DNA of 64,000 nt from AP-15 sp963796155. Lineage in GTDB: Bacteria > Pseudomonadota > Alphaproteobacteria > ATCC43930 > CGMCC-115725. The position numbers were made by a program, and so were the translations under genes. Positions 45,034 through 54,807 of this stretch are shown piece after piece; the stretch's first letter is position 1, and every line of letters begins with the position of its first letter. The notes below the pieces were generated by a model. It was not told the origin of the DNA. It searched no databases and was given only the letters and a program-made list of their open reading frames with translations. The stretch covers positions 1-64,000 of the forward strand of contig CAWCKT010000022.1 in assembly GCA_963796155.1 (NCBI GenBank), written 5' to 3'.

Positions 45034-46618
45034 CTACGCTTTAAGCTGAATGTCTTCCCAGGGATAGGCGTAACCCGTGCTGATGAAACTGGGGAATACG
45101 TCCTGCCATTTCTTGGCTGCGATGCGTGGCCCGATCGCGTTCATGAACGCGTGCCGGAACACCGGCACGAGGTAATAGTTCTCGAGCATTGCACGCTGAA
45201 TCTCGTCGGCCAGGGCCTTCCGCTCGGCCGGCTTGTCCGACGCCAGATATTGATCGTATTTGGCGTCGAGATCGGTGACGCAGAATTCATCGGCTGACAG
45301 GTAGCCGCCGCATTTGAACACTGACTCGTACCAATTGGCCCAGCTCGCGCCGATCCGCGCGCCGGCGAAGATGATGTTGATCCCGGGCCACTCCTTCATC
45401 CCCCCTTGTCGTCTCTTCGCGTAGACGGCGCGCTCCAAGGTCTGCAATTTGCCGCGTATACCGATGGCCTGGAGCTGCGAGAGGACGCGCTCGCCGCGCG
45501 AATAATAGGGCGGCGCAGGGGTCAGCCAGTCGATGTTGAAGCCGTTGGGATAACCGGCTTCCGCCATTAATTTCTTCGCTTTGGCGACGTCGTGCGGCCA
45601 TTTCGGCCACTCCAGGCCGTATTCGACGTCGTCGTTGATCCAGTTGCCGTCGACCCTCCCGAGCCCCGCGCACTCCGCCTGGTTGATCGCATCGCGATCG
45701 ATGGCGAGGCTCACCGCCTCGCGCACCCGTTCGTCGTGAAACGGGTTCTTGGGATCCTGGAAGCCGGGAAACTGGAGGAAGAAGTTGCCCGAGACCACCG
45801 GGGCCAGCGTCACGTTCGGATTGGCCTGAATGCGCGCGACCAGCTCTCCGGGGACGTCGTATATGACCTCGGCATCGTCGCGTTCGAGCATCGCGACAAG
45901 AGTGGCCGGGTCTGGTACGCTGATGATCGTGAACTGTTTGACGTGCACCGGTCGGTAGTAATCGGCGAAGGCCTCGAACTCGAGCTTGGTTCCGGGTTCC
46001 TGCGAGACCAGCCGGTAGGGGCCGGCGCCGATCGGCTTCCCGACAAACCCGTCCTCCCCGACCTCCTGGTAATATTTCGCCGGCACCACCCAGCCGGCGC
46101 CGCAGACGTTCGCGGTGCCGATCAGCCGGGTAAATCGAGGAACGCTTCTTTGAAAACAAAGCGGACGGTGTGGTCGTCGGGTGTCTCGACACCGCGGTCT
46201 TGTCTTGCAGCACCTCGGCATAGTCGCCAAGATAGTGCACATAGCTCCATTGAAGGCCGGGGGGTGTCAGTATGCCGGGAAGATCGTCGGGACGAAGCCA
46301 GAAAGTGGCGCTCTTGGCGTCTTCGGCGAAGTCATAGCGCTCGGCAAGCGCCAGGTGGTCGTAAAGCTGTGTCCGAAAGTTCTTGATCAGCGCGTCCTGC
46401 AACGCGTTGAGGAAATTATCCGGGGTGGCGCCGCCATCGTGCTGCAACGGGTCGAGCCAGCGCGGCGCGATGTTGGTGTGCCACGCCAGCGCCATGTTGC
46501 CGTCGGGAACCACATTCCCGGCGGCGTGGGCGCCGCGCACGAACGGCGCCGCGAGCGCGGTCGTCGCCATCGCCGCTGTCCTCAGCAGTGTGCGCCGGGT
46601 CAGTGTCGTCCGCGTCAT
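45034..46618 (-). pseudogene. family-5 ABC solute-binding protein (copy B), two frameshifts
   Basis: Start ATG 46618 (MTRTTLTRRTLLRTAAMATTA, twin-Arg signal) behind GGGAGGAACGG. Comparison with copy A shows frame changes: after VLQDKTA at about 46195 (the next segment VETPDDHTVRFVFKEAFLDLP is in a second frame) and at about 46132 (LIGTANVCGAGWVVPAKYY onward is in a third). The rest to the stop at 45034 is intact and ends YAYPWEDIQLKA. It is the first gene of the operon. Confidence 0.85.
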
Positions 46619-46897
46619 CCGTTCCTCCCTCACAAGGAGAGGAACGGGGCCGCCGGCGCATCGGCCGGGGGGCGAAGTTGCCCGGGGGCACAAACCCGCC
46701 GCCCGCCCGGCCGGAGCGCCGCAGCCCCTCCCTCTCAGACGCTCCCCTCCCAAAGAGCCTTGCGCTTAATGTAGATCAGCTATGCGCGCTCGTCTTGGCT
46801 ATTCTGCCCCAGCAGCGGCAGACGCGCGACCCGACGTCCGTCGGCTTAGATGCTGACCAAAAATGGCGCCCACTAATGTCTCGAACCGTTACCGGCA

Positions 46898-46960
46898 CCC
46901 CGCGAAAGCGGGGGTCCAGGGGACCAGTTGAGCCCTGGAGTTCCCGCTTTCGCGGGAATG
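46898..46960. repeat. REP-like inverted repeat
   Basis: CCCGCGAAAGCGGG (46899-46912) and CCCGCTTTCGCGGG (46943-46956) are inverted copies joined by GTCCAGG/CCTGGA arms around a short loop. This CCCGCGAAAGCGGG type is a widespread proteobacterial intergenic repeat. It lies in the 46619-47149 gap, which has no other recognised feature. Confidence 0.75.
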
Positions 46961-47149
46961 ACGAGTAAGTTACCGACATTTAGAGCTTCATTTCCGGTCG
47001 CCTACCTAGATGCGAGGGGACACGAAGCGGCGATCGTGATATGCTCTTGTCGATGGCGGGTCGCGGCTCTCTCGTGACCGGAGGCCGGATCGGGCGTGCT
47101 GCCACGGGTGGCCCGCGGCCCTCGAACCAGTGGTTCGGGAGGCATCGAC

Positions 47150-48007
47150 ATGACCATCCGAAACCCCATCGAGTGGGCAACCGATCAACTCAAACTTGCC
47201 GGTTCGGTCGTCGGATCGGCGAGCCGCGCCGCGAGCGAGGAGGAGCTCGCCGCTCCGCTCCCGGAGGTTCGCCGGATCGACGTCGCTGATCTCGGGGATG
47301 TCCTGGCCCGAGGATGGGAAGACTTCACGGCCTATCGAACCGACGTCGTCTTCCTTTGCCTGATCTACCCGATCATCGGGCTCGTGCTCGGGCGGGTGGC
47401 GTTCGGCTACGGAATGTTGCCGCTGCTGTTCCCGTTCGCCTCCGGCTTCGCGCTCGTCGGCCCATTCGCGGCACTGGGCCTCTATGAAATGAGCCGCCGG
47501 CGCGAGCAGGGTGGCAATGTGGCCTGGCCGGATGCGTTCGGCGTCATCGGCTCGCGCTCGTTCGGCGCCATCGTCGTGCTCGGCCTGCTGCTGGTGGCGA
47601 TCTTCCTCTTTTGGCTGGTCGCCGCCGAGGCGATTTACGAGGCCACTCTCGGCCCGGAGCCGCCGGTCTCGATCGGTTCGTTCGTCCGCGACGTGTTTAC
47701 CACCAGCGCGGGCTGGACGTTGATCGTTGTGGGTTGCGGCGTCGGGTTCCTCTTCGCTGTGCTGGTGCTGGTGATCAGCATTGTCTCCTTTCCGCTGTTG
47801 CTCGACCGGGACGTGGGGTTGGGCACGGCGGTATGGACCTCAGTTCGCGTGGTTATCGCCAACCCCGGCCCCATGGCCGCTTGGGGACTGATCGTCGCGG
47901 GCGGCCTCCTGATCGGATCGATACCGCTGTTCCTCGGTCTGATCATCGTGATGCCCGTGCTGGGGCACGCCACCTGGCACTTGTATCGCGAGGTCGTGCC
48001 GGGCTGA
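47150..48007 (+). CDS. DUF2189 integral membrane protein
   Basis: 285 residues; after a ~60-residue cytosolic start (PEVRRIDVADLGDVLARGWEDF) there are about six membrane helices (for example FLCLIYPIIGLVLGRVAFGYG and TLIVVGCGVGFLFAVLVLVI). The family is conserved near alphaproteobacterial respiratory genes but has no assigned function. CGGGAGGCATCGAC precedes ATG 47150. It stands alone here. Confidence 0.88.
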   Translation: MTIRNPIEWATDQLKLAGSVVGSASRAASEEELAAPLPEVRRIDVADLGDVLARGWEDFTAYRTDVVFLCLIYPIIGLVLGRVAFGYGMLPLLFPFASGFALVGPFAALGLYEMSRRREQGGNVAWPDAFGVIGSRSFGAIVVLGLLLVAIFLFWLVAAEAIYEATLGPEPPVSIGSFVRDVFTTSAGWTLIVVGCGVGFLFAVLVLVISIVSFPLLLDRDVGLGTAVWTSVRVVIANPGPMAAWGLIVAGGLLIGSIPLFLGLIIVMPVLGHATWHLYREVVPG

Positions 48008-48298
48008 TCGGCATCGGGTTCGGCTCGCCCTCGACCGATCTCGCGCTCACGCCGGCTATGCGCTGAATACGCGGCGTTGACGTCAGGCTGGTTGCCGACA
48101 CGATGACGTCGGATAGGACGGGCATTCTGGAGACAAAGCTCCTCGGCTTCGGTGAAGTAGTGAACTGCGTCCTCAAAGATGCGGCTTCTCGCGGCGTACT
48201 TGCGATGAGGTCGACGGACGGAGAGAGATTGCTGGCTATGGCGCGCGTGATCGTGGCCCACACTGCCGCGCCGACGCCCCAAGTGCATCCGATCTCCA

Positions 48299-49285
48299 TT
48301 ACTGGCCGGCTTGTCGAAATCGCATTGGGAAACAGTCGTCAGGGCCGTTTTCGGGTCCGAACACGCATTTCCCTGTCGACAGGGTATCAACTCTCGCCGG
48401 TTTCGAACCTTGCCTATCCGGCGTTAGGATCAGCGCGTCGAGCGCGACGACGCCAGCGCCGCGTGGGCGCACCAGCAGCGGGTTGATTTCGATGCTGGTG
48501 AACTGGCCGCGCCACGTCGCCGCGGCCTGCGACAGGCGCGCCAGCGCCTCGGCCAAGGCCTCGGCATCGGCGGGGGGGCTGCCGCGCGCACCTTCGAGCA
48601 CGGGTGAGCCCTTGATCTCGCCAATCATATGGCGCGCCTCGACTGGCCCGAAGGGTGCCATGCGGAAGGCCACGTCGCCTAGCACCTCGACGAAGATGCC
48701 ACCGAGCCCGAACATCACGACCGGGCCAAAGACCGGGTCGTTCTGCACACCGATGATCGTCTCGACCCCGTCGCGCAGCATCGGCGAGATCAGCACTCCC
48801 CGTTCAGCGCAGACGAAGGTGCGCCCGACAGGCGACCAACCGCTTATAGGCGCCTGCTGCCTCGCTGGCCGGCACGTCGAGGAGTACGCCGCGTATCTCG
48901 GTCTTGTGCGTGATATCGGGCGAGAGGATCTTGAGGACCAGCCGATCGCCCAATGCCTTGCCGCCGCGGCCGTCTCGGCGGGGCTCCTCGCGAGCCGCTC
49001 GTCGACCACCGGGATCCCGGCGGCGACGAGGATGCGTTTGGCCTCGTACTCGCCGATGCGGCGCGCCGGCAGGTGCGGTAAGCCTTCGAGCGGCGGCCGG
49101 GGCGTCGGTCGGGGCGCCGCCAGGCGTTCGGCGCAGCGCATTGCCGCGGCGACGGCCTCGACCGCGCGCCAGGGGTCCTCGAAAAGCGCGATCCCTGCCT
49201 GCTCATAGCGCCGGCGCACCTCCTCGCGGGCGATCACGCACAACGCGAAATAGCGGTCGGGGTAGCGCGCACCGACTGCGGGCAT
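48299..49285 (-). pseudogene. acyl-CoA ligase (ADP-forming type), C-terminal part, frameshifted
   Basis: ATP-grasp domain of an acetate--CoA ligase (ADP-forming)/Pat-like protein: GEYEAKRILVAAGIPVVDERLA, then SPMLRDGVETIIGVQNDPVFGP and FGLGGIFVEVLGDVAFR. From about 48960 to 48822 the family sequence (KALGDRLVLKILSPDITHKT) is in another frame, so two indels flank that block. The coding frame has no start domain: the CoA-binding and flavodoxin-like N-terminal parts are missing. A matching 20-codon N-terminus lies at 50699-50762, 1.4 kb away. The C-terminal tail after ALILTP is non-family. Confidence 0.75.
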
Positions 49286-49379
49286 CTGGATCGCGGGATG
49301 GGCATGGCACTATGTAGCGATCTGTCGAGACTTCGACGGCGGGGTTTACACATCCGGCTTTACTTGCAACGAGGGGAAA

Positions 49380-49556
49380 TTGACCGTGGGGCCGGCTCCC
49401 GTGCCGGGGAAGTTCGTTTTGGGGCCGGAGGAGGCCTTCCTCGAAATTGGAGCGATTGAGATCGGCATCACCTTATTTGGCATACCGCTCGGCATACTCG
49501 CGATGGGCTGGCTTACCGCGTGGGCAGTCCGGGGGTTCAGGTCACGGGTCGAATAA
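49380..49556 (+). CDS. small single-span membrane protein, tentative
   Basis: 58 residues from TTG 49380, preceded by GAGGGGAAA. A Pro/Gly-rich start is followed by a hydrophobic helix (IGITLFGIPLGILAMGWLTAWAV) and a short basic tail. No family recognised; it lies within DNA that interrupts the acyl-CoA ligase gene. Confidence 0.35.
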   Translation: MTVGPAPVPGKFVLGPEEAFLEIGAIEIGITLFGIPLGILAMGWLTAWAVRGFRSRVE

Positions 49557-50078
49557 GTTATTTGTTTGGGCAGATCTTGTTTCCACCGCCGCGTTCCGCA
49601 CTGTTCTAAGCCGCATAATTGCTTATTCTGGAAACACGGTACAAGAATTCGTAAAGTTGTCAGAAACGAGACCGAGTGCAGCCGCGAGGTGATCTGCAAA
49701 ACTTAAGTGAAGCTCCAGCCTGGTAGGGCACGATTATTTACCATTGATCAGACCGTCAAGCGCGAAATCGTGCTGTGGCTGACCTTCTCGGGGCGGGCGA
49801 TGTTCCGCACCGGCGGGTGGTCCAGAAGTCGATGCCCTCGATCGCGGCCTGACGGCGCAGCCGTGTCCGCTGGCGGCGTTCGTCCCGATCGAGTGACAGG
49901 CCGAGGCCATTCGGCCTGAGACACGATCGGCCGCGCGCCCTTTGGGCTGGAGTCGGCGGCATGGCTCGCGTTCATGTCTTCGATCCCGAACCTTCGGCCC
50001 GCGTCCGCGCGAATCTCGGGGAGTTTGCCATTGAAGCAATCAGCAAATTGCTTATATGGCATCCCCACTTCACTGATT

Positions 50079-50098
50079 GCGGCGCCTTCAGGCGCCGC
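50079..50098 (+). promoter_or_regulatory. GC-rich hairpin before the DUF5681 gene
   Basis: GCGGCGCC-TTCA-GGCGCCGC, a perfect 8-base stem with a 4-base loop, 16 bases upstream of ATG 50115. It could be a terminator-like or mRNA-structure element; no T tract follows. Confidence 0.4.
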
Positions 50099-50114
50099 GG
50101 GTTGAACCAAGGGG

Positions 50115-50628
50115 ATGACCATCTCTGATGTGCGCTTACCAAAACGGCCGGGGCGGGTGCGCGGGCGGCCGTTCGCAAAAGGGAACCGCCCGGCCGGCCG
50201 CCGGGCCGGCTCCCGGAACAAGAAGACGCTCGCCGCCGCGGTGCTGCTCGAAGGCGAGGCCGAGGCGTTGACCAGAAAGGCCCGTCGAAGGCGCGCATCT
50301 CGCCGGCGACAGACGAAGCCAGGCGTGCTTGCTCGAGCGCATCCTGCCGCCATGCCGCGAACGGGCGGTCAAGTTCGCCTTGCCGCCGATCGAGAGTGCG
50401 GCCGATATCGCACCCGCGATGAAGGCGGTCACCTCCGCACTCGCCGCCGGTGGGATCACTCCGGGCGAGGCGGCGACGATAGCGGCGGTGGTCGACATCT
50501 TCGTCCGGGCGATCGAGACCAGCGACTTCGAACGACGCCTGAAGGCCTTCGAGACCGAATATGCCGAGCGCCGCGAAAGCGAGCGCGAAATGTGCGGCGC
50601 CGGGCCGGGTCGGCAATTCAATCTATAG
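50115..50628 (+). pseudogene. DUF5681 domain protein, single frameshift
   Basis: N-terminal half RPFAKGNRPAGRRAGSRNKKTLAAA with EGEAEALTRKA matches the DUF5681 start (RGRPFxKGNxGxPxGxRNK). After LTRKA at about 50283 the continuation (VEGAH, then LLERILPPCRERAVKFALPP and AGGITPGEAATIAAVVDIFVRAIE) is in another frame. One lost or gained base explains it. DUF5681 proteins are small and of unknown function; some resemble phage terminase small subunits. Confidence 0.75.
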
Positions 50629-50698
50629 GCGAGAATTTGCGCTAGATGCGCGTTAGACTTTGTCGCGGGGAATTTGTAAAAACGAGATTGTTCGGGCT

Positions 50699-50762
50699 GC
50701 GGGCCAAAGATCGCGACCGAGCGCGGCGCCAGCAGCGGGGTCAGGGGATGGAGATCCGGCAT
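50699..50762 (-). pseudogene. acyl-CoA ligase N-terminal fragment
   Basis: MPDLHPLTPLLAPRSVAIFG is the typical start of ADP-forming acyl-CoA ligases (CoA-binding domain, RSVAxFG). It lies 3 bases after the flavoenzyme gene stop, in operon position. Similarity ends after about 20 codons. The rest of the family domain resumes only at 49285. Confidence 0.6.
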
Positions 50763-50765
50763 GGG

Positions 50766-52151
50766 TCAGGCTCTCGGCACGGCGGCGAAATCATCTGTTT
50801 CCAGATCGGCGAGGGCGCCGACCGTGATCGGCTTGAACGGAGCGCGCGGCCGATAGGTGCCGATCTCGGCGATCGGCTTGCCGAGCACGTCGGCGATCAT
50901 CGCCGCGACCACCGGGCCGCAAATGCGGCCTTGGCAAGGACCCATCCCGCAGCGGGTGAAGGCCTTGAGCTGGTTGGGGCCGGGCGCGCCGAGCCGGGCG
51001 GCACGGCGGATTTGACCCACCGAAACTTCCTCGCAGCGGCAGGCGATGACCTCGTCCTCCGCCGGGACCATCACCGAGCGCGGCGGGCGATAGAGCCGGT
51101 CAAGAAACGGCCGCAGTGCCTGCTCGCGCTCGAGAGCCGCCCGGATCGGTGAGGCGCGGCGGTCGCGCTCGGCTTGGCCGATATGACCGAGCCACACCGC
51201 GGCATCGAGTGCCGCGAGCCGCCCCGACAGCACCGCCGCATCGGCTCCTGCGATTCCCCCGCCATCCCCCGCGATTGCGATATTGGGCAGGCTCGTCTGG
51301 CCCCAGGGATCGAGCGAAGGCCGCCAGCAGAGCTGTCCCTCGTCCCACTCGTGCCGCAGCTCTAAGGCGTGGCTGACCTGGACGTTCGGGATCACGCCCT
51401 CGTGCAGCAAGAGGTAGTCGGCGGCGAGTTCGCCAGCATCCCAGACGACGCGTTCGAGGCTGCGCCGTCCGATCGCCCGGAGCCCGCGCACCCCGCACCG
51501 GATCGGCACGCCGGCGCGCTTGACCGCGAGCATCAATCCCAACCCCTTGATCAGCATTTGGCGCCCCGGCCACAAGCCCGTGAGATGCCGCCCGGCTGCC
51601 ACATAATTTTCCGGCGGCGTCGTCTCCAAGAGAGCGGCGGGCGGCGCCCCGGCACGCGCGAGCTGCGCGGCGACCAGGTAGAGGAGCGGGCCCTGTCCGG
51701 CCAGCACCACACGGCCTTCCGGGACGAGGTCTGCGGACTTCAACAGGATCTGTGCGGCGCCGGCCGTCATGACGCCGGGGAGCGTCCAGCCCGGGATCGG
51801 CACCGGGCGCTCAAGGGCGCCGGTCGCGAGCAAGACCCGGCGCGCGGTCAGGGTCTCGGTATGGCCGGCGCTTTCGAGAAACAGCGTGCCATCGGGGTCG
51901 GCATGCCACAAGGTCGCGCCCGGCCGGTAGTCGACGCGGCTCGCGCGCAGCGCCGCCGCGAGCGGCCGGCCGGCGAGATAATCCGGCCCGAGCGGCGTGT
52001 CGGGCTCGGCGCGCTCGATCGCGCGATAGATTAGGCCCCCCGGCGAGCCCTGCTCGTCGACGAGCACGGTGTCGAGCCCGAGCTCGGCGGCGAGCGCCGC
52101 GGCAGCCATGCCGGCGGGACCCGCGCCGACGATCGCGAACTCGACCGTCAT
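50766..52151 (-). CDS. FAD-dependent oxidoreductase with BFD-like [2Fe-2S] domain (HcnB/OoxA-like)
   Basis: 461 residues. FAD-binding GAGPAGMAAAALAAELG at the N-terminus; a second nucleotide-binding region VVLAGQGPLLYLVAAQLARAG; GDGGGIAGADAAVLSG. The C-terminal Cys cluster is CRCEEVSVGQIRRAA...CGMGPCQGRICGP, as in HcnB, OoxA and D-amino-acid or hydroxyproline dehydrogenase alpha subunits. Its ATGA start overlaps the small ferredoxin-like gene. The trio probably oxidises an opine or secondary amine, passing electrons to the membrane. Confidence 0.9.
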   Translation of the reverse strand: MTVEFAIVGAGPAGMAAAALAAELGLDTVLVDEQGSPGGLIYRAIERAEPDTPLGPDYLAGRPLAAALRASRVDYRPGATLWHADPDGTLFLESAGHTETLTARRVLLATGALERPVPIPGWTLPGVMTAGAAQILLKSADLVPEGRVVLAGQGPLLYLVAAQLARAGAPPAALLETTPPENYVAAGRHLTGLWPGRQMLIKGLGLMLAVKRAGVPIRCGVRGLRAIGRRSLERVVWDAGELAADYLLLHEGVIPNVQVSHALELRHEWDEGQLCWRPSLDPWGQTSLPNIAIAGDGGGIAGADAAVLSGRLAALDAAVWLGHIGQAERDRRASPIRAALEREQALRPFLDRLYRPPRSVMVPAEDEVIACRCEEVSVGQIRRAARLGAPGPNQLKAFTRCGMGPCQGRICGPVVAAMIADVLGKPIAEIGTYRPRAPFKPITVGALADLETDDFAAVPRA

Positions 52152-52453
52152 CCTGCTTCGGGATCGATCGGGCGCGTACGGATCTGACGGCGGATCCGCA
52201 TTTCTGGCCGCACCTCAACCATGCAGCTCTGGCGATTCGGCACGCCGTCGATCTCGGCGAGGCAGTCGAAGCAGACGCCCATCATGCAATAGGGCGCCCG
52301 CTCGCCACCCTCGACCGCCGTCTCGCGAATGCTGTCGAACCCGGCGGCGAGCACCGCTGCGGCCGCCGAAGCGCCGGCCGAAACCATGACCGTCCGGCCT
52401 TCGACCGTGACGGCGACGGTTGCCGGAGGACTTTCAGGCCGCGGCCGGAACAT
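52148..52453 (-). CDS. (2Fe-2S) ferredoxin-like subunit (HcnA/SoxA-type small subunit)
   Basis: 101 residues from ATG 52453. The plant-type ferredoxin-like Cys set is APYCMMGVCFDCLAEIDG followed by RQSCMVEVRPEM. The usual first Cys spacing (C-x4-C-x2-C) is present. It overlaps the upstream flavoenzyme gene by 20 bases and the downstream one by ATGA, so three subunits are coupled. It carries electrons between the two flavoproteins. Confidence 0.88.
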   Translation of the reverse strand: MFRPRPESPPATVAVTVEGRTVMVSAGASAAAAVLAAGFDSIRETAVEGGERAPYCMMGVCFDCLAEIDGVPNRQSCMVEVRPEMRIRRQIRTRPIDPEAG

Positions 52454-53549
52454 CGAACCGGCTGGCCGAAAAGAGTTCCAGCGCAGGGTCGAGCGCGCCA
52501 TCAGCAACCATCGGCGCGAAGAGATTGGCATGCGCCCCGGCGAGGGTAACGCCGCTGTGGCAGTTGGCGGTGAAGGCACCGGGGAAGCGCTCGGACTGGT
52601 CATAGATCGGCAAACCGTCGGGCGGCATCACCCGCAACGCCGCCCAGGCGCGCACGATCTGTAGATCGCGCAGCCACGGGAACGACAGCACGGCGCGGCG
52701 CGCGATCGTCTGCATTACGGCGGGCTTCTGGCTGGTGTCGAAGCCAACATCCTCCTGGCTGTCGCCCAGCATGATGCTGCCCTCGGCCGTCTGCCGGATC
52801 GTCGTGATCGGCATCGGCAGGACATGCTCGGCGCGCTCGGTGACCAGGATCTGCCCCTTCAACGGCTTGACCGGGGCGGAGAGCCCAAAATGCGGCGCCA
52901 AGGCGGCGTTGCCAAGCCCCGCAGCAAGGACGACTCTCGGCGCGCCGATCTCGCCGGCGGCGACACGGATGCGGAAGTCGCCGGGGGAAGCGTCGGCCTC
53001 GGTGACCGCGCTGTTTGGAAGATAGCGCCCGCCCCTTTCGATGAAGCCCTTGTGCAGCGCATGCAGCAATTGGAGCGGGTTCGCATGCCCGTCATACGGC
53101 GTCCAGGATCCTCCGATCACCGCCGGTCCGAGCCCGGGGAGCATGTCCGCGAGCTCGTGGCGATCGAGCATCCGGTAGTCGAAGCCGAAATTGCCGGATT
53201 GCACCCGCATCCGCTCCATCATTTCCCGGCGCGCTTCGAGCTCGGCCTCGCTGAGGCAGAGATGCACGCCGCCCGGCCGCTGGTGCCCGACGGCAATCCC
53301 GGTCTTGGCCAAGAGCTCGGCGGTAAGCGCCGGCCATTCGTCAGCGGAGCGCCGGGTCCAGCGCTGGTAATGCGGCGCACCATCGCCCTTGCTCTGCACC
53401 CAGACGAGCCCGAAATTGCCGCGCGAGGCGCGGAACGCCACATCGCCTTCGTCGAGGAGCGCCGCCCGTAACCCCGCGCGGGCAAGCCCATAGGCTATCG
53501 CCGAGCCAACCAGCCCGCCGCCGATTACGATCGCGTCGAAGCGCTCCAT
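52434..53549 (-). CDS. FAD-dependent oxidoreductase, DAO family (HcnC/OoxB-like)
   Basis: 371 residues. GGGLVGSAIAYGLARAGLR is the FAD motif; FRASRGNFGLVWVQSKGDG, HELADMLPGLGPAVIGGSWTPYDGHANPLQLLHAL and RVMPPDGLPIYDQSERFPG are DAO-family features. It is the first gene of the hcn/opine-oxidase-like operon and the likely substrate-oxidising subunit. Glycine or sarcosine is possible but not shown. Confidence 0.9.
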   Translation of the reverse strand: MERFDAIVIGGGLVGSAIAYGLARAGLRAALLDEGDVAFRASRGNFGLVWVQSKGDGAPHYQRWTRRSADEWPALTAELLAKTGIAVGHQRPGGVHLCLSEAELEARREMMERMRVQSGNFGFDYRMLDRHELADMLPGLGPAVIGGSWTPYDGHANPLQLLHALHKGFIERGGRYLPNSAVTEADASPGDFRIRVAAGEIGAPRVVLAAGLGNAALAPHFGLSAPVKPLKGQILVTERAEHVLPMPITTIRQTAEGSIMLGDSQEDVGFDTSQKPAVMQTIARRAVLSFPWLRDLQIVRAWAALRVMPPDGLPIYDQSERFPGAFTANCHSGVTLAGAHANLFAPMVADGALDPALELFSASRFDVPAAA

Positions 53550-53932
53550 CGCGTGCCTCGTGTGCCCCGTCCGCGGCGATCATAGAACCCGTTCGCTCGG
53601 ATCGGTACCGTCTCGGTCTCCCCGCAGACTGAGCCGGGTCCCCGGTTGCCCGAGCTTCCTCGGCCAACGGACATCGCCGACCCGAAGCGCGTCATCTTGA
53701 GACGTGGCGAAATTACCAGCTAAGATGGCAGCCGGGACGAGCAGCTGCCGGCCTTGTCCTGCTCGCCACAGGAGCATGGCTCGATACCCCCGCTCGTCGC
53801 CTTCAAAGATATCCTCCCCGACTGGTGCCTCGTTCCGGCTGCCGGCCCCCAGCCTTTTTTCGGCGACCATGCCGGCACCCTCCGGGACAACGATGGGACA
53901 GCCCCGCCCGAGGGCCGCGCCGGAGAGCGGTC
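53550..53932. other. divergent intergenic region, 383 bases
   Basis: Contains a 96-codon minus-strand open frame (53580-53870) without recognised similarity. Most likely promoter space between the divergent flavoenzyme operon and the EamA-like gene. Confidence 0.45.
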
Positions 53933-54807
53933 ATGAAGAGCCAGCGCCTTGCAGTCGGACTGATGATCGGCCAGGCAATCCTGTTTGCGGTCGAGACCGC
54001 GATGATCCATCACATCGGACCGCGCGGCTCCGCTATGCAGCTGGCACTCCTTCGTAGCGGCGCCGGCGTAATGCTGGTTGCTCTTCATCGCTTGGAACAC
54101 CGGTTGGTCCGTGGTCAAGACCTCCCAACTGCCGCTACAGCTGCTGCGCGGGTTTGTGTCGGTCGCTGTATCTTTGGGTCCTGATGTACTCGTTCGCCCA
54201 CATGCCGTTCGCCGACGCAACGGCGATTGCCTACACGCAGGCGGCTTACATTGCAGTATTTTCCGCGCTCATCCTGAACGAACGCGTCACCACCCTCCGA
54301 TGGACAGCGACCGCCATCGGTACCGTCGGCGCCCTACTCATCGTGAAGCCGGCTTTTCTCGACCGGAACATCGTCTATCTGGTCGCTTTGCTCGGTACCA
54401 GCTTTAACGGTCTCGCGTTCGTGCTGAACAAATATCTGCAGCGCCCGGGAGGCGATTCCGAATTGACGACAATGTTTTACGTCAATGCCATTGCCGTCGT
54501 GTGCAACCTTCCGGTTTTGGCTACGACAACGCTACCCGAGCCCGCGGTCTGGCCTTGGTTGTCCGGTGTCTTAATATTCGGGCCCGTGGGGATGTACGTA
54601 GGGATGGTGGCGGTAAGACATGCGAGCGCTTCGAGTCTCGGGCCATACACACTGCTCCGCTTGGTCATAGCATCCATCGGCGGCATCATCTTATTCCGTG
54701 AGATTCCGGACCTGCTGAGTTGGCTGGGCGTCGCCGCCATCCTCTCGAGCTGCCTGCTGGCCTTGGGGCCAGAAGCGCCGCGTGTGCAGCCGAGAGCCGC
54801 GCTCTAA
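53933..54807 (+). pseudogene. EamA/DMT-family transporter, two frameshifts
   Basis: Ten-helix drug/metabolite transporter when repaired. Start ATG 53933 (MKSQRLAVGLMIGQAILFAVE). After GVMLVALH at about 54080 the family segment WNTGWSVVKTSQLPLQLLRG is in a second frame, and from about 54165 (SLYLWVLMYSFAHMPFADA) to the stop in a third. The second EamA half is intact, including ALILNERVTTLRWTATAIG and LGPYTLLRLVIASIGG. Confidence 0.8.

Noticed and set aside
53580..53870. 96-codon minus-strand open frame upstream of the DAO gene
   Set aside because: No recognised similarity and no clear start signal; treated as promoter space.
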